Part shown: piece after piece, positions 48,923 to 58,762 of the stretch
Numbering within the stretch: the first letter of the stretch is position 1
Layout of the letters: each line of letters starts with the position of its first letter
DNA from: Thermoanaerobacterium saccharolyticum
GTDB lineage: Bacteria > Bacillota > Thermoanaerobacteria > Thermoanaerobacterales > Thermoanaerobacteraceae
Reading direction: 5' to 3'
NCBI RefSeq assembly: GCF_000747665.1
Contig: NZ_BBKT01000003.1
Location: 1 to 64,000 of the forward strand
Length of the DNA stretch: 64,000 nucleotides
Notes under the pieces: model-generated
The model's database searches: none
Told to the model about the DNA's origin: nothing
The model's input: the letters and a program-made list of their open reading frames with translations, nothing else
Made by a program: the position numbers and the translations under genes

Positions 48923-50152
48923 CTATTTCTTATCAATATCTAATATCGTTTTTAGTAATACATTGGCACCCTTCCAGCAATTGTCGAGAGATGTTTTTTC
49001 TATTTCGCAATGACTGTGTCCGCCAATACTTGGAACAAATATCATAGTGGTAGGCAGGATATCAGCAACAAACTGAGCATCATGCCCAGGACCACTATAC
49101 ATTCTCATGCAGGAATAGCCATATTCTTTTGCATTCTTCTCTACTAAATCGACCAAATCTTCATTGAAGGCAACAGTCTTACGTGACCACAATTTCCGAT
49201 AGCTAACCTTGCACTTTGCAAGTTCTTTAGGAATGTTTTCAATAACATCAACAACCTGCTGTACAATTTTCGGATCTTGATGTCTTGCATCCAAAGTAAA
49301 CTTAACATCATCCGGTATAATTGTATGTACATTTGGCGAGCAAATAATTCTACCCGTGGTATAAACCAACTTACTGTCAAGCTTATCAAGCTCTCTGTGA
49401 AGATACTGAATAGCCTCAGAAGCTGCATAGAGAGCATCTTTTCTCATTCTCTGCGGAACAGTTCCTGCATGACCAGCCTGGCCGATAAATTCAAACTCAT
49501 AATTGACCATTCCAACGACACCTTCAACAACTCCGATATCCATTTTTGCAGCTTCAAGCACTGGACCTTGCTCAATGTGCAGTTCCACAAAAGCCATATA
49601 TTCCTTGGGATTCATTCTATTTTTCTCATCACCCTTGTATCCGCTTGCATCCAAAGCTTCACCAAACGTTATTCCATCCTTATCCTTTGAGGCCAGCATC
49701 TTGTTTTTATCAAATTTACCAGTAATAACACCTGATGACATCATGGCAGGGTCAAAACGAGCCCCTTCTTCATTGGTCCAAATCATAACCGTAATTGGAT
49801 GACGGTGTGGAATCTTCTTTGTAACAATCGTTTCAGCTACTTCCATCGCACTTATTACACCTAAAATACCATCATAGTTTCCACCTTGTACTACCGAATC
49901 GCAATGTGATCCAACTGCAATACGCGGAAGATCTTCTGATCCTTTAAAGGTCGCATAGATATTTGCCATATCATCTGTCACAATGTCTGCACCTAGTACT
50001 TTCATTCTATTGCAGAATTCTGCTCTTGCCTGCAGATCCGGTTCTGACAAAGACAATCGTGTTATTCCACCATTTCCAGTATCACCAAATTTACTAAATG
50101 TATGAATCTTATCTGCCAATCTTTCTTTGTCACAAGTTACCATATTTTTCAT
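48923..50152 (-). CDS. hydantoinase/carbamoylase family amidase (probable beta-ureidopropionase)
   Basis: About 409 aa, M20/M28-type zinc amidohydrolase. Metal-binding motifs: GSHCDSVVQGGNYDG, WTNEEGARF, LHIEQGPVLE, FIGQAGHAGTVP, and SGPGHDAQF with GGHSHCEIE. The group includes N-carbamoyl-L-amino acid hydrolase, allantoate amidohydrolase and beta-ureidopropionase. Next to PreA and dihydropyrimidinase, cleavage of N-carbamoyl-beta-alanine is the best guess. The ATG at 50152 follows GGGAGTG. Confidence 0.88.
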   Translation of the reverse strand: MKNMVTCDKERLADKIHTFSKFGDTGNGGITRLSLSEPDLQARAEFCNRMKVLGADIVTDDMANIYATFKGSEDLPRIAVGSHCDSVVQGGNYDGILGVISAMEVAETIVTKKIPHRHPITVMIWTNEEGARFDPAMMSSGVITGKFDKNKMLASKDKDGITFGEALDASGYKGDEKNRMNPKEYMAFVELHIEQGPVLEAAKMDIGVVEGVVGMVNYEFEFIGQAGHAGTVPQRMRKDALYAASEAIQYLHRELDKLDSKLVYTTGRIICSPNVHTIIPDDVKFTLDARHQDPKIVQQVVDVIENIPKELAKCKVSYRKLWSRKTVAFNEDLVDLVEKNAKEYGYSCMRMYSGPGHDAQFVADILPTTMIFVPSIGGHSHCEIEKTSLDNCWKGANVLLKTILDIDKK

Positions 50153-50368
50153 TTTACACACACTCCCATATATATTTTTTCTACAATAGTTCATAATAAC
50201 TTATAAATGTTTAAGTATAATTATTAAGCCTTTATGTTAATCAACAATCAAATAAACTAGCTTTTATTTATTCAAACAATTTATTCTAAATTTAGAATAT
50301 CAATATCCTCAAGAATTCTTTCCTTAAAGTATTATTAAATTTCGATTAAAGCAAATTTTAGAATAATT

Positions 50369-51583
50369 TCAAAGCGTTAATGCTCTTTTAGGACAAATAA
50401 TTGTACATAGTGAACATCCATCACATTTATCGGCATCCACAACTAACTGTGCATTTTTAAATTTTAATGCATCATAACCGGCATCGCGGCATGCCCTTAC
50501 ACACTTTCCGCATTGAATACACAATTTATTATTGATTTGAACCAACTTTTTAGCAATACTTAATGCAGAATGATCCTTTATACGATTCAATAACTGCCCT
50601 TTAATTTCACTAATAGTCTTAATATTTTTGTCGCGCATATATTTTTCTAATCCTTCTATAAAATTTACAATAATGTCATATCCTTCTATCATAACAGCAG
50701 TACAAATTTGAACAGCGGATGCACCTAAAAGCATATACTCAACAGCGTGTTCCCAAGAAGATATACCTCCTATACCAAATATCGGTAGATTAATGCTTTT
50801 AGCTATTTGCGATACAGCTCTTAATCCTATAGGTTTCACTGCCAGTCCTGAATATCCGCCATATGTTGAATAACCATCTACTGAAGGTAGCAGCTCCATC
50901 GTATCTAAATTTATACCTATAAGACATTGCACTGTATTTATAGCTGAAATGCCATCTGCACCACCATTTTGAGCAGCTTTTGCTATGGATACAATGTCTG
51001 TAACATTAGGAGTAAGTTTTACTATTACTGGAATATTCACAACTTGCTTAACCCAACTGGTTATTTCAGAAGTCATCCTCTCATTTTGTCCAATAGTAGC
51101 ACCAACACCCATTTCCGGCATACCATGTGGGCATGAAAAATTTAATTCCAACGCATCAACACCCGAATCTGCTACCCTTTTGGCTAACTCCTGCCACTCT
51201 TTTTTGTCGGCTTCTGCCATAATACTGCCAATAAGAATGCGGTTTGGGTACTGCATTTTTATTTCTTCTATCTCTTTTAACCAGATAGTTAGAGGACGTT
51301 TGCTCACAAGTTCAATATTTTGAAAACCTACTATTTCACCATTATTACTTCTAATAACGTTAAAACGTGGTTTTACGTCAACAATATTCATATTGTCGGG
51401 CTTTAATGTCTTTAATACGGCACCACCCCACCCCATATCAAACGCCCTTTTAATCATAGTACCATATGCAGTTGGTGGCCCCGATGCCAGTACAAAAGGA
51501 TTGGGAAATTTTATACCGCAAAATTCTGTTGATATATCTATGCATTTACTATTTTTTTCATATAATATAGACTCCATCTGCAT
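50369..51583 (-). CDS. preA: dihydropyrimidine dehydrogenase, PreA-type subunit
   Basis: About 404 aa. FMN-binding dihydroorotate-dehydrogenase-like barrel: GIKFPNPFVLASGPPT, LELNFSCPHGMPEMG with the active-site Cys, VKLTPNV, GADGISAINT and FGIGGISSWEHA. The C-terminus has two 4Fe-4S motifs (CIQCGKCVRAC and CDGCSLCTIICP). It reduces uracil and thymine to the dihydro forms. The usual FAD/NAD partner PreT is not in this window, so the electron donor is uncertain. The start is at MQMESILYEK; the longer frame lacks a ribosome site. Confidence 0.9.
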   Translation of the reverse strand: MQMESILYEKNSKCIDISTEFCGIKFPNPFVLASGPPTAYGTMIKRAFDMGWGGAVLKTLKPDNMNIVDVKPRFNVIRSNNGEIVGFQNIELVSKRPLTIWLKEIEEIKMQYPNRILIGSIMAEADKKEWQELAKRVADSGVDALELNFSCPHGMPEMGVGATIGQNERMTSEITSWVKQVVNIPVIVKLTPNVTDIVSIAKAAQNGGADGISAINTVQCLIGINLDTMELLPSVDGYSTYGGYSGLAVKPIGLRAVSQIAKSINLPIFGIGGISSWEHAVEYMLLGASAVQICTAVMIEGYDIIVNFIEGLEKYMRDKNIKTISEIKGQLLNRIKDHSALSIAKKLVQINNKLCIQCGKCVRACRDAGYDALKFKNAQLVVDADKCDGCSLCTIICPKRALTL

Positions 51584-51732
51584 CACCTTTATTCCTTCCT
51601 TAAAATTTGAATTGAGTAATATTCGACATACATTAAAAGTATAATTTACAGGCAACGATAACTGTTAAGTATATCACCAAGTTTTTCAATATTGCTATAC
51701 CTCTAATCTGTAATTTCGTTAAAAACTGTATT

Positions 51733-53122
51733 CTATACCAAAATTGGTGCCTGTCGTTTTAAGAACTTTCCAAAACCTTTTTCCCCAATAAAGTTTCCAT
51801 TCTCAACAATTATATTGCCTCTTAAAATGGTAATTACAGGATACCCTGTTACTTCAAATCCTTCATATGCCGTGTAATCCACATTTTCATGGAGTTTACT
51901 TTTAGTTATTACCTTTTTTACATTAGGATCAAATATTACAATATCCGCGTCACTGCCAACAGCTATGGTCCCTTTTGAAGGATACAATCCAAAAATTTTA
52001 GCCGGATTAGTAGCCGTTACCTCAACAAAACGCTGAAGACTTAATTTTCCCATATTAGCTCCATAGCTATACATTAGCGACATCCTTGTCTCTATACCTG
52101 GAGCACCATTTGGAATTTTACCAAAAAATTCTAATCCTAAATCCTTCTGACCCTTTAAAAAGAATGGACAGTGGTCTGTTGAAACTGCTTGTATTTCTCC
52201 TTTAGCAAGTCCATCCCAAAGAGAATTTAAATTCTCTTTGGGCCTTAGAGGAGGTGACATAACATATTTTGCACCCATAAAATTCGGCTCTTCATATTTC
52301 TCTTCAGATAACAATAGATATTGCGGGCAAGTCTCCGCCATAACCGGCAATCTCTGTTCTCTTGCCCTCACAAGCTCTATCAAAGACTCTTTACAGCTTA
52401 AATGCACTATATAAAGCGGAGCACCAGCAAAACTCGCTATCTTTATAGCACGGCTTACAGCTTCTGCTTCTGCCACCGTCGGACGGCTTATTGCATGGTA
52501 CTTAGGCTCTATTTTTCCCTCCTCATAAAATTTTTTTTATTAAATAGTCAATTATATAATAATTTTCAGCGTGTACACATATCAATCCACCATTCTCTTT
52601 TGCCATAATCAATGATTTTAACAGTACATCATCATTTACCTTCAAACCATCATAAGTCATAAAAAGCTTGAAACTGGGATAACCATTTTTTATAGCCTTT
52701 GGCATTTCGTTTAATATATCATCATTCATATCAGTTATAGCTATATGAAATCCATAATCAATAACCGCTTTGCCATCAGCCTTTTTATGCCACGTTTCTG
52801 CAGCTTGCTGCAAAGACTGTCCCTTTGCCTGCATTGCAAAATCAATTATAGTTGTAGTTCCACCACATGCAGCTGCAACTGTGCCTGTTTCAAAATCATC
52901 ACTAGAGACAGTACCACCAAAAGGCATTTCCAAATGAGTATGAACATCAATTCCTCCAGGAAATACGTATTTATTTTCCGCGTTGATAATATTGGCTCTA
53001 TCTCCTGTTATGTCTTGACCTAAAGCAACTATAATACCATCCTTTATTGCCACATCTGATCTGAATATATCAGATGCCGTTACAACAGTCCCTCCCTTTA
53101 TAATAAGGTCATATTCCCTCAT
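51733..53122 (-). pseudogene. hydA: dihydropyrimidinase, split by a +1 A in a poly-A run
   Basis: Two frames make one cyclic amidohydrolase of about 462 aa. The 5' frame has FPGGIDVHTHLEMPFGG and PSFKLFMTYDG with the Lys that is carbamylated to bridge the metals. The 3' frame has IVHLSCKESL, CPQYLLLS, VSTDHCPF with the metal Asp and GSDADIVIFDP. The first frame ends YYIIDYLIKKIL; with one A fewer in the run at 52531-52538 it continues FYEEGKIEPKYHAISRP into the second. The start is at MREYDLI behind GGAGGTG. It opens the ring of dihydrouracil. All catalytic parts are present, so the break is recent or an artefact. Confidence 0.88.
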
Positions 53123-53189
53123 TATTAACACCTCCAAAAATATTTAATAACCAATTTATATCATAAAATATTATTTTTATGAGAAAATT

Positions 53190-54677
53190 TTATTCGTTTG
53201 GATGTTTGCTGATTTCCATATTATAAAATTGAGGACTAGTATTATACATCAACAGAAAATATAAGATACCAGAAACAAAAAATCCTACAAACCATGCATA
53301 ATCTGATAAAACACTTAATATCGGAACTATCTTGCCAATTAAGGCAAAAAACACTCCAACAATTAATGCAATAATCGCTTTTACATTAAAACCTTTTGAG
53401 TAAAAATATTCTCCTTCTTCAGTGTAAAGATCCTTAAGATTAAGCTTTGTCCTCCTACAAATCCAATAATCGCATATCATTATGCCAGCAATTGGTCCAA
53501 GAATACCTGAATATGTGCCTAACCAGTTATAGATATATCCACTTGGATCTGCTAGAAGCCTCCATGGCATTATTAATATTCCAATAATACCCGTAATCAA
53601 TCCTCCACTTTTAAAACTGATATATTTCGGTAATAGATTGGAAAAATCGTTAGCCGGTGAAACAACATTTGCTGCAATATTCGTTGTAAGTGTTGCGAAT
53701 ATAACACAAAGAAGAGATATCATTGATACTATTGGGTTTGAAAACTTGGTCATTAACTGTGAGAAATCCCAGATTGGTTCTCCATATATCACAATGGTTG
53801 CTGAAGCAATTAACACACCAAGGAGAGAAAATAATCCCATTGATGTTGGAAGTCCAAGGGCCTGACCCAATATCTGCGATTTTTGCCCTTTTGCAAACCT
53901 TGTAAAATCAGGAATATTCAATGAAAGCGTTGCCCAGAAGCCTATCATTCCTGTTAATGAAGGAATAAATACTTTAAAGAACTCACCAAAATTCGTCAAC
54001 TTGCCCGGCTGAGATACAATCGGACCAAGTCCTTTGGCAGCAATAACGGCCCATATAAAGAGGGCAATGATGTATAATACAAGAAGCGGCGATGCAAAGG
54101 CTTCAAGTTTTTTTACTGCATTCATACCCCTAAATATAATATACATGGTGATAAACCAGAAAATCATAAATGTTATGGCTTGAGGTATCGTCAGGCCGAA
54201 AATATTGAAATCACCGCCCAGTTTTAACCACCCCGGATATACCACACCCAAAAATGTATTTATAGCACTACCTCCTATATAGGTTTGAATACCAAACCAG
54301 CCGCAGGCAACTCCAGCACGCAGGAGGGCTGCAATATTTGCTCCAAACGTACCAAAAGCTGCCCTGCACAGTACAGGGAAAGGAATTCCGTATTTTGTAC
54401 CTGAGTGGCCGTTGAGAATCATTGGAATTAAAACTATGAGGTTTCCAACGAAAATGGTAAATACTGCTTGTTTCCAATTCATACCTATTGAAATCAGCCC
54501 ACTGGCCAGCATAAATGTAGGTATGGAAAATGACATTCCCACCCATAAAGATAAAAAGTGATAAGTATCCCATGTCCTTTGTTTTATTGTTGTAGGCGCA
54601 AGGTCTTCATTGTAAAGCTTGCTGTTTGATAAATCTTCTGTTCTAAGTTCATACATCTCCTCTTTCATAATTAACAT
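53190..54677 (-). CDS. NCS1 family nucleobase/allantoin-type permease
   Basis: About 495 aa with 12 hydrophobic segments. NCS1 signatures: NEDLAPTTIKQRTWDTYHFLSLW in the N-terminal region, NGHSGTKYGIPFPVL, RAGVACGWFGIQTYIGG and NIPDFTRFAKG. Relatives carry uracil, allantoin, cytosine or hydantoins with sodium or protons. Its place among pyrimidine-degradation genes suggests uracil, thymine or dihydropyrimidine uptake. A small start uncertainty remains (MLIMKEEM, any of the first three Met). Confidence 0.9.
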   Translation of the reverse strand: MLIMKEEMYELRTEDLSNSKLYNEDLAPTTIKQRTWDTYHFLSLWVGMSFSIPTFMLASGLISIGMNWKQAVFTIFVGNLIVLIPMILNGHSGTKYGIPFPVLCRAAFGTFGANIAALLRAGVACGWFGIQTYIGGSAINTFLGVVYPGWLKLGGDFNIFGLTIPQAITFMIFWFITMYIIFRGMNAVKKLEAFASPLLVLYIIALFIWAVIAAKGLGPIVSQPGKLTNFGEFFKVFIPSLTGMIGFWATLSLNIPDFTRFAKGQKSQILGQALGLPTSMGLFSLLGVLIASATIVIYGEPIWDFSQLMTKFSNPIVSMISLLCVIFATLTTNIAANVVSPANDFSNLLPKYISFKSGGLITGIIGILIMPWRLLADPSGYIYNWLGTYSGILGPIAGIMICDYWICRRTKLNLKDLYTEEGEYFYSKGFNVKAIIALIVGVFFALIGKIVPILSVLSDYAWFVGFFVSGILYFLLMYNTSPQFYNMEISKHPNE

Positions 54678-54721
54678 CTCCTTTTTTCAATATTAATTGT
54701 TGTAATAGATAATTTAACGCC

Positions 54722-56083
54722 TCATGCTTTTTCAATATACTCATCTACAAAATCTAAAACCTCATCAAGAATTGATAATGCTTCCTTTAATTCCTCTTCC
54801 TTTATAATCAAAGGCGGTGCCACTAATATGCAGTTTTCATGAGAGTAAGTAGAAAAACCTCTCTCTCTTAAGCTATCTATAATTCTTGGCATTATTTTTT
54901 CAGGGTCTTTTCCATATGGAACTAAAGGTTCCTTTGTACCTTTATGTTTAACAAGTTCTACCGCTGAAAAAAGTCCTATATATCTCACATCACCAACGCA
55001 TGCGTGTTTTTCTTTTAACTTTTCCAATCCGGCACCTAAAACTTTCCCCATCTTCTTTGAATTTTCTATTAATCCTTCTTTTTCATATACATCTATAGTT
55101 GCACATCCTGCAGCACAACCTATTGGATGTGCATTATATGTTAAGCCACACATCAAAACATTATCATCAAAATATTCTGCTATCTTTTTGTCTACAATAA
55201 CACCACCTAAAGGCACATACCCACAAGTAATTCCTTTTGCAAATGTTATAATATCTGGTTTCACATTCCAATTATCACATGCAAACCATTCTCCTGTTCT
55301 ACCCCATCCTGTCATGACCTCATCACACACCATAAGTATCCCAAATTCATCACATATGTCCCTTATTCCTTGTAAATATCCCTTAGGTGGGATAATTACT
55401 CCGTTACTTCCAGTCACTGTTTCAAGAAAAATCGCCGCAACATTATCTGCACCTTCATAAATAATTTGTTCCTTAAGCTTATCCAAGTAATACCTACTTG
55501 CATCCTCTTCACTCTTAAATTCTATTTTTTCACGATAAATATATGGATCAAAGAATTTAATAAACCCAGTCAATCCCGGCTCACAAGTATATCTCCTTGG
55601 TTCTCCGCTTAGATTTGCGGCTCCAAAGCTAGCTCCATGGTATGATCGATATCTTGAAAATATTTTTTGCCTTCCTGTAAACATCCTTGCTATTTTTATC
55701 GCATTTTCGTTGGCATCCGCTCCACCTAATGTAAAAAATACCTTACCCATATTATCTGGAGCCTTTTCTATTACTTTTGCAGCCAATTTTGATCTAACAT
55801 CAACAGCATAGCTTGGTCCGATAAAAGGAAGCCTTTCCGCTTGTTCTTTTATCGCATTTATAATCTCTTTATTTCCATGTCCTACATTTACATTTACTAG
55901 CTGAGAAGACATATCAAAATACCTTTTCCCATTAATATCCCAAAAATAAATTCCTTCTGCTTTTGTAATAACCAATGGATTAAGATTTTTCTGAGCACTC
56001 CAAGAATGTAAATTGTATCTCTTGTCATATTCCCTTATACTGTCTTCATCCATAAAAATTTCATCATCTTCTTTAACTAACAT
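54722..56083 (-). CDS. class III aminotransferase (probable beta-alanine aminotransferase)
   Basis: About 453 aa, PLP enzyme of the omega-aminotransferase group. Motifs: GIYFWDINGKRYFDMSSQL, FTLGGADANENAIKIAR, SYHGASFGA, FGILMVCDEVMTGWGRTG with the cofactor Asp, and TFAKGITCGYVPLGG with the PLP Lys. Within this cluster it would take beta-alanine from uracil degradation to malonate semialdehyde. The ATG at 56083 follows GAGGAGGG. It is the first gene after the PucR-linked promoter. Confidence 0.88.
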   Translation of the reverse strand: MLVKEDDEIFMDEDSIREYDKRYNLHSWSAQKNLNPLVITKAEGIYFWDINGKRYFDMSSQLVNVNVGHGNKEIINAIKEQAERLPFIGPSYAVDVRSKLAAKVIEKAPDNMGKVFFTLGGADANENAIKIARMFTGRQKIFSRYRSYHGASFGAANLSGEPRRYTCEPGLTGFIKFFDPYIYREKIEFKSEEDASRYYLDKLKEQIIYEGADNVAAIFLETVTGSNGVIIPPKGYLQGIRDICDEFGILMVCDEVMTGWGRTGEWFACDNWNVKPDIITFAKGITCGYVPLGGVIVDKKIAEYFDDNVLMCGLTYNAHPIGCAAGCATIDVYEKEGLIENSKKMGKVLGAGLEKLKEKHACVGDVRYIGLFSAVELVKHKGTKEPLVPYGKDPEKIMPRIIDSLRERGFSTYSHENCILVAPPLIIKEEELKEALSILDEVLDFVDEYIEKA

Positions 56084-56120
56084 TTTAGCCCTCCTCACTT
56101 AGAATACCATGTAAAACAGA

Positions 56121-56168
56121 AATGGTGCTAATTGTAAGGCATTTTTCGTACCTTTAATTAGCACCATT
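56121..56168 (-). promoter_or_regulatory. long leader hairpin before the pyrimidine operon
   Basis: AATGGTGCTAATT (56121-56133) and AATTAGCACCATT (56156-56168) make a perfect 13-bp stem with an inner AAGG/CCTT helix. On the minus strand TTTCTGTTTT follows. It lies between the candidate promoter and the first gene, so it may attenuate the operon, or terminate pucR. Confidence 0.65.
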
Positions 56169-56221
56169 GCTACTTTATTTAGTATATTAATTTTTTAGTC
56201 TCATCTTTAAGACTTAAATAA

Positions 56222-56250
56222 ATTTTACATAATAATTAATAAAATGTCAT
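56222..56250 (-). promoter_or_regulatory. candidate promoter of the pyrimidine operon
   Basis: Minus-strand ATGACA (56250-56245), 17 bases, TAAAAT (56227-56222). The -35 is imperfect, as at activator-dependent promoters. Confidence 0.5.
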
Positions 56251-56251
56251 C

Positions 56252-56264
56252 CTACATTATGTAG
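56252..56264. promoter_or_regulatory. palindrome CTACAT-T-ATGTAG, possible regulator site
   Basis: A perfect 6-1-6 inverted repeat lying one base upstream of the candidate -35, between pucR and the operon. It is a candidate PucR binding site by position only. Confidence 0.45.
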
Positions 56265-56295
56265 CATTATTTTCATAAATTTTAATACAATTGAT

Positions 56296-57510
56296 TCAAT
56301 ATTTGAGAAATTTTCCAATAGCCAATGCTATCTGTAAATTAAATTTGGTTTCCCAATCAGATAAATCCACATTAAGAATTTCCTCAATTTTTTTTATTCT
56401 ATAGTTTAAAGTACTGCGATGTATAAAGAGATCTTTAGCGGTTTTTACGAAATTACCATTGTTTTGCAAAAATACCTCCAGTGTATTAATGAGCTCAGCA
56501 CTTGAGCTTTCATCATATTTCATCATTGGTTCCATCAATTCATTGAAAAAAGAAATCATTTCACTTTTATCCTTCATTTCAAATAACAGTCGGAAAATCC
56601 CCGCTTCAGTATAACTATAAACTGAATTGCCTCCCATTATTTTATAAGCCAGCTTTAAAGCTCTTTCAGCTTCCTTTAAACTATTTTTTATATCTTTTAA
56701 ATTAGAATAATATCGTCCTATTCCAATGCTAACTTTTAATGGAGACATCTGCTTCATAACACTTTTCCTTATTTCTTCTGCAATTCCTACTACTAAGCTT
56801 TCATCTTCTGCTTCCTTTTTAGATATGAGAGATATAACAGAATCACCACGAATTAAAGAAAGCGGTTTCTTGCCGTTTTTTTCTAATGTATTGTTTACAA
56901 TCTGTTGCAAAGAAAATTTTATATCCATTATCTTCTTTTCGTCTTTTATGTTGCTCTTATTTATATATTGTCCAAATTTATCTATATCTGTAATCATAAC
57001 ACAGTTTTGATGACTGATGTTAAAGCCATGATATTCTGCCCTGCTTACAAAAACCTCTTCAGATTTAAAATCTGTAAAAAGTATGTTTTCTAAAAATTCT
57101 CCTATTGACTTTTCCTCAATTGACTTTTTTATAATAAAATTACATATTATCTCTGTAACATCAACAAGTTTAACCTCCCAAGGAAGCTCAAAAAGCGGAA
57201 AATCAAGCCTATCGGCTAATGAAATAGCTTCTTTCGGAATATTCTTGATATAAGGTCCCACATTTATCACAAGCCCTGCCAGGTTCTTCGAATCTATTTC
57301 TTCAATAATTTTCATTAGAATATCAACATTATCTTTTATGCTTATGCCTGTTGTAAAGAGCAGCTCACCTCCATGAACCCATTTGGAAACATCAGGAACA
57401 TCTACAACATGCACCCAGCTTAAATTCCTGTCAAGCCCATTTTTCCCACCAACTAATCTAAACTTTTTCAAAGATGGAAGCATTAGTATATCTCTGCACT
57501 TTATACTCAT
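56296..57510 (-). CDS. pucR: PucR family transcriptional regulator
   Basis: About 404 aa. N-terminal PucR sensor domain (DILMLPSLKKFRLVGGKNGL, WVHGGELLFTTG), a central GGDEF-like/CdaR region, and the C-terminal HTH: NTLEVFLQNNGNFVKTAKDL and LFIHRSTLNYRIKKIEEIL. PucR activates purine catabolism genes in Bacillus in response to ureido compounds; here it likely senses a pyrimidine-degradation intermediate. The start is the ATG at 57510 behind AAGGGA. Confidence 0.92.
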   Translation of the reverse strand: MSIKCRDILMLPSLKKFRLVGGKNGLDRNLSWVHVVDVPDVSKWVHGGELLFTTGISIKDNVDILMKIIEEIDSKNLAGLVINVGPYIKNIPKEAISLADRLDFPLFELPWEVKLVDVTEIICNFIIKKSIEEKSIGEFLENILFTDFKSEEVFVSRAEYHGFNISHQNCVMITDIDKFGQYINKSNIKDEKKIMDIKFSLQQIVNNTLEKNGKKPLSLIRGDSVISLISKKEAEDESLVVGIAEEIRKSVMKQMSPLKVSIGIGRYYSNLKDIKNSLKEAERALKLAYKIMGGNSVYSYTEAGIFRLLFEMKDKSEMISFFNELMEPMMKYDESSSAELINTLEVFLQNNGNFVKTAKDLFIHRSTLNYRIKKIEEILNVDLSDWETKFNLQIALAIGKFLKY

Positions 57511-57573
57511 ATATAACCATTCCCTTTTCAAAAGGTAAAAAAACAATAGTGTGCCACCATTGCCGGAAATCTT

Positions 57574-58692
57574 CTAGAATATGCTCTTCTTGTAAATGTC
57601 TAACAGATCATCTTGTGTAACTGATTTTTTATTATTAGCTATATTACTAGCTTTTATGGCTATAGACGAGTATTTAATCAACTCATCTATTGATATTTCA
57701 GGTATTTTACCTTCTCTATATATCAGTTCATTTAAAATTTTCTCAAATTCATAAATATCTTTAATCCCCAACAACTTTAGGACCGTATTAATTTTATATT
57801 CTTCACTGTCATAATTAAATTTCAAATAATTTGCAAGCAATATCCCATTTGCCCTGCCGTGCGGAATCTCCTTATAATATGTGAGAGAATAACCCATAGC
57901 GTGAACAACAGATGTCCCTGTATGTGCTATTAACATACCACCTAGTGTTGAAGAATAAAGTAATAATTCTCTTGTTTCAAAATCAAGTTTTTTAATATCA
58001 GTACTTGCATCTAACACATTCTTATAACATGTCTTCAAACTGTTTAATCCATTAACAACAAGATATTCATAAAAATTATTATACTTAACTGATAGAAATC
58101 CTTCTATCAAATGTGACAACGCATCCAGCATAGTATCCACAGTAACATTATATGATAAACTCATGGTATACCTGGCATCTAAAAAAGCTACTTTAGGAAA
58201 TATCAATGGGCTAAAAAAGCTCTTTTTACTTCCAACTTTGTCATACGTCAAAATTGAATATGGTGTAACCTCGCTTCCTGTACCTGCTGTTGTCGGAATA
58301 GCTATTATAGGCAAAGGCCTTTTTTTAATCATGTTAGCAAAAAGCTCTTCAGGTTTAATTGAATTTGTGGCTAAGGTTGCAATGGATTTTGATGCATCAA
58401 GTGGAGAACCACCACCAATGCCGATTATAAAATCAGCTTCGACTTTTCTGGCAACATCAGCACCATCTAATACATTTTCTATGTCCGGATTGGATTTAAC
58501 ACGATTAAAAATCTCGTATTTTACGCCATTATCTGTAAGTACCGATAACACATCATCAAGTGAACCATTTTTTTTAGAACTTTTACCTGTAACTATCAAT
58601 GCTTTTTTACCTATACACATCAAATTGCTGTTTTCTTTAATGCAATTTTCACCAAAAATAATCCTTGTTGGTATAAAAAAGTTAAATTTCAT
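57574..58692 (-). CDS. iron-containing alcohol dehydrogenase
   Basis: 372 aa, group III Fe-ADH. Motifs: GIGGGSPLDASKSIA, IPTTAGTGSEVTPYSI, the metal-binding DTMLDALSHLIEGF and HAMGYSLTYYKEIPHGRANG with conserved His residues. The substrate cannot be read from sequence. Position beside pucR and the beta-alanine aminotransferase suggests reduction of malonate semialdehyde to 3-hydroxypropionate. Confidence 0.88.
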   Translation of the reverse strand: MKFNFFIPTRIIFGENCIKENSNLMCIGKKALIVTGKSSKKNGSLDDVLSVLTDNGVKYEIFNRVKSNPDIENVLDGADVARKVEADFIIGIGGGSPLDASKSIATLATNSIKPEELFANMIKKRPLPIIAIPTTAGTGSEVTPYSILTYDKVGSKKSFFSPLIFPKVAFLDARYTMSLSYNVTVDTMLDALSHLIEGFLSVKYNNFYEYLVVNGLNSLKTCYKNVLDASTDIKKLDFETRELLLYSSTLGGMLIAHTGTSVVHAMGYSLTYYKEIPHGRANGILLANYLKFNYDSEEYKINTVLKLLGIKDIYEFEKILNELIYREGKIPEISIDELIKYSSIAIKASNIANNKKSVTQDDLLDIYKKSIF

Positions 58693-58762
58693 ATGTTATC
58701 TCCACCTCTATTATCATTAATTTTATCCATAATTTTTTAATATACTTCAATAGCATTGTCCG

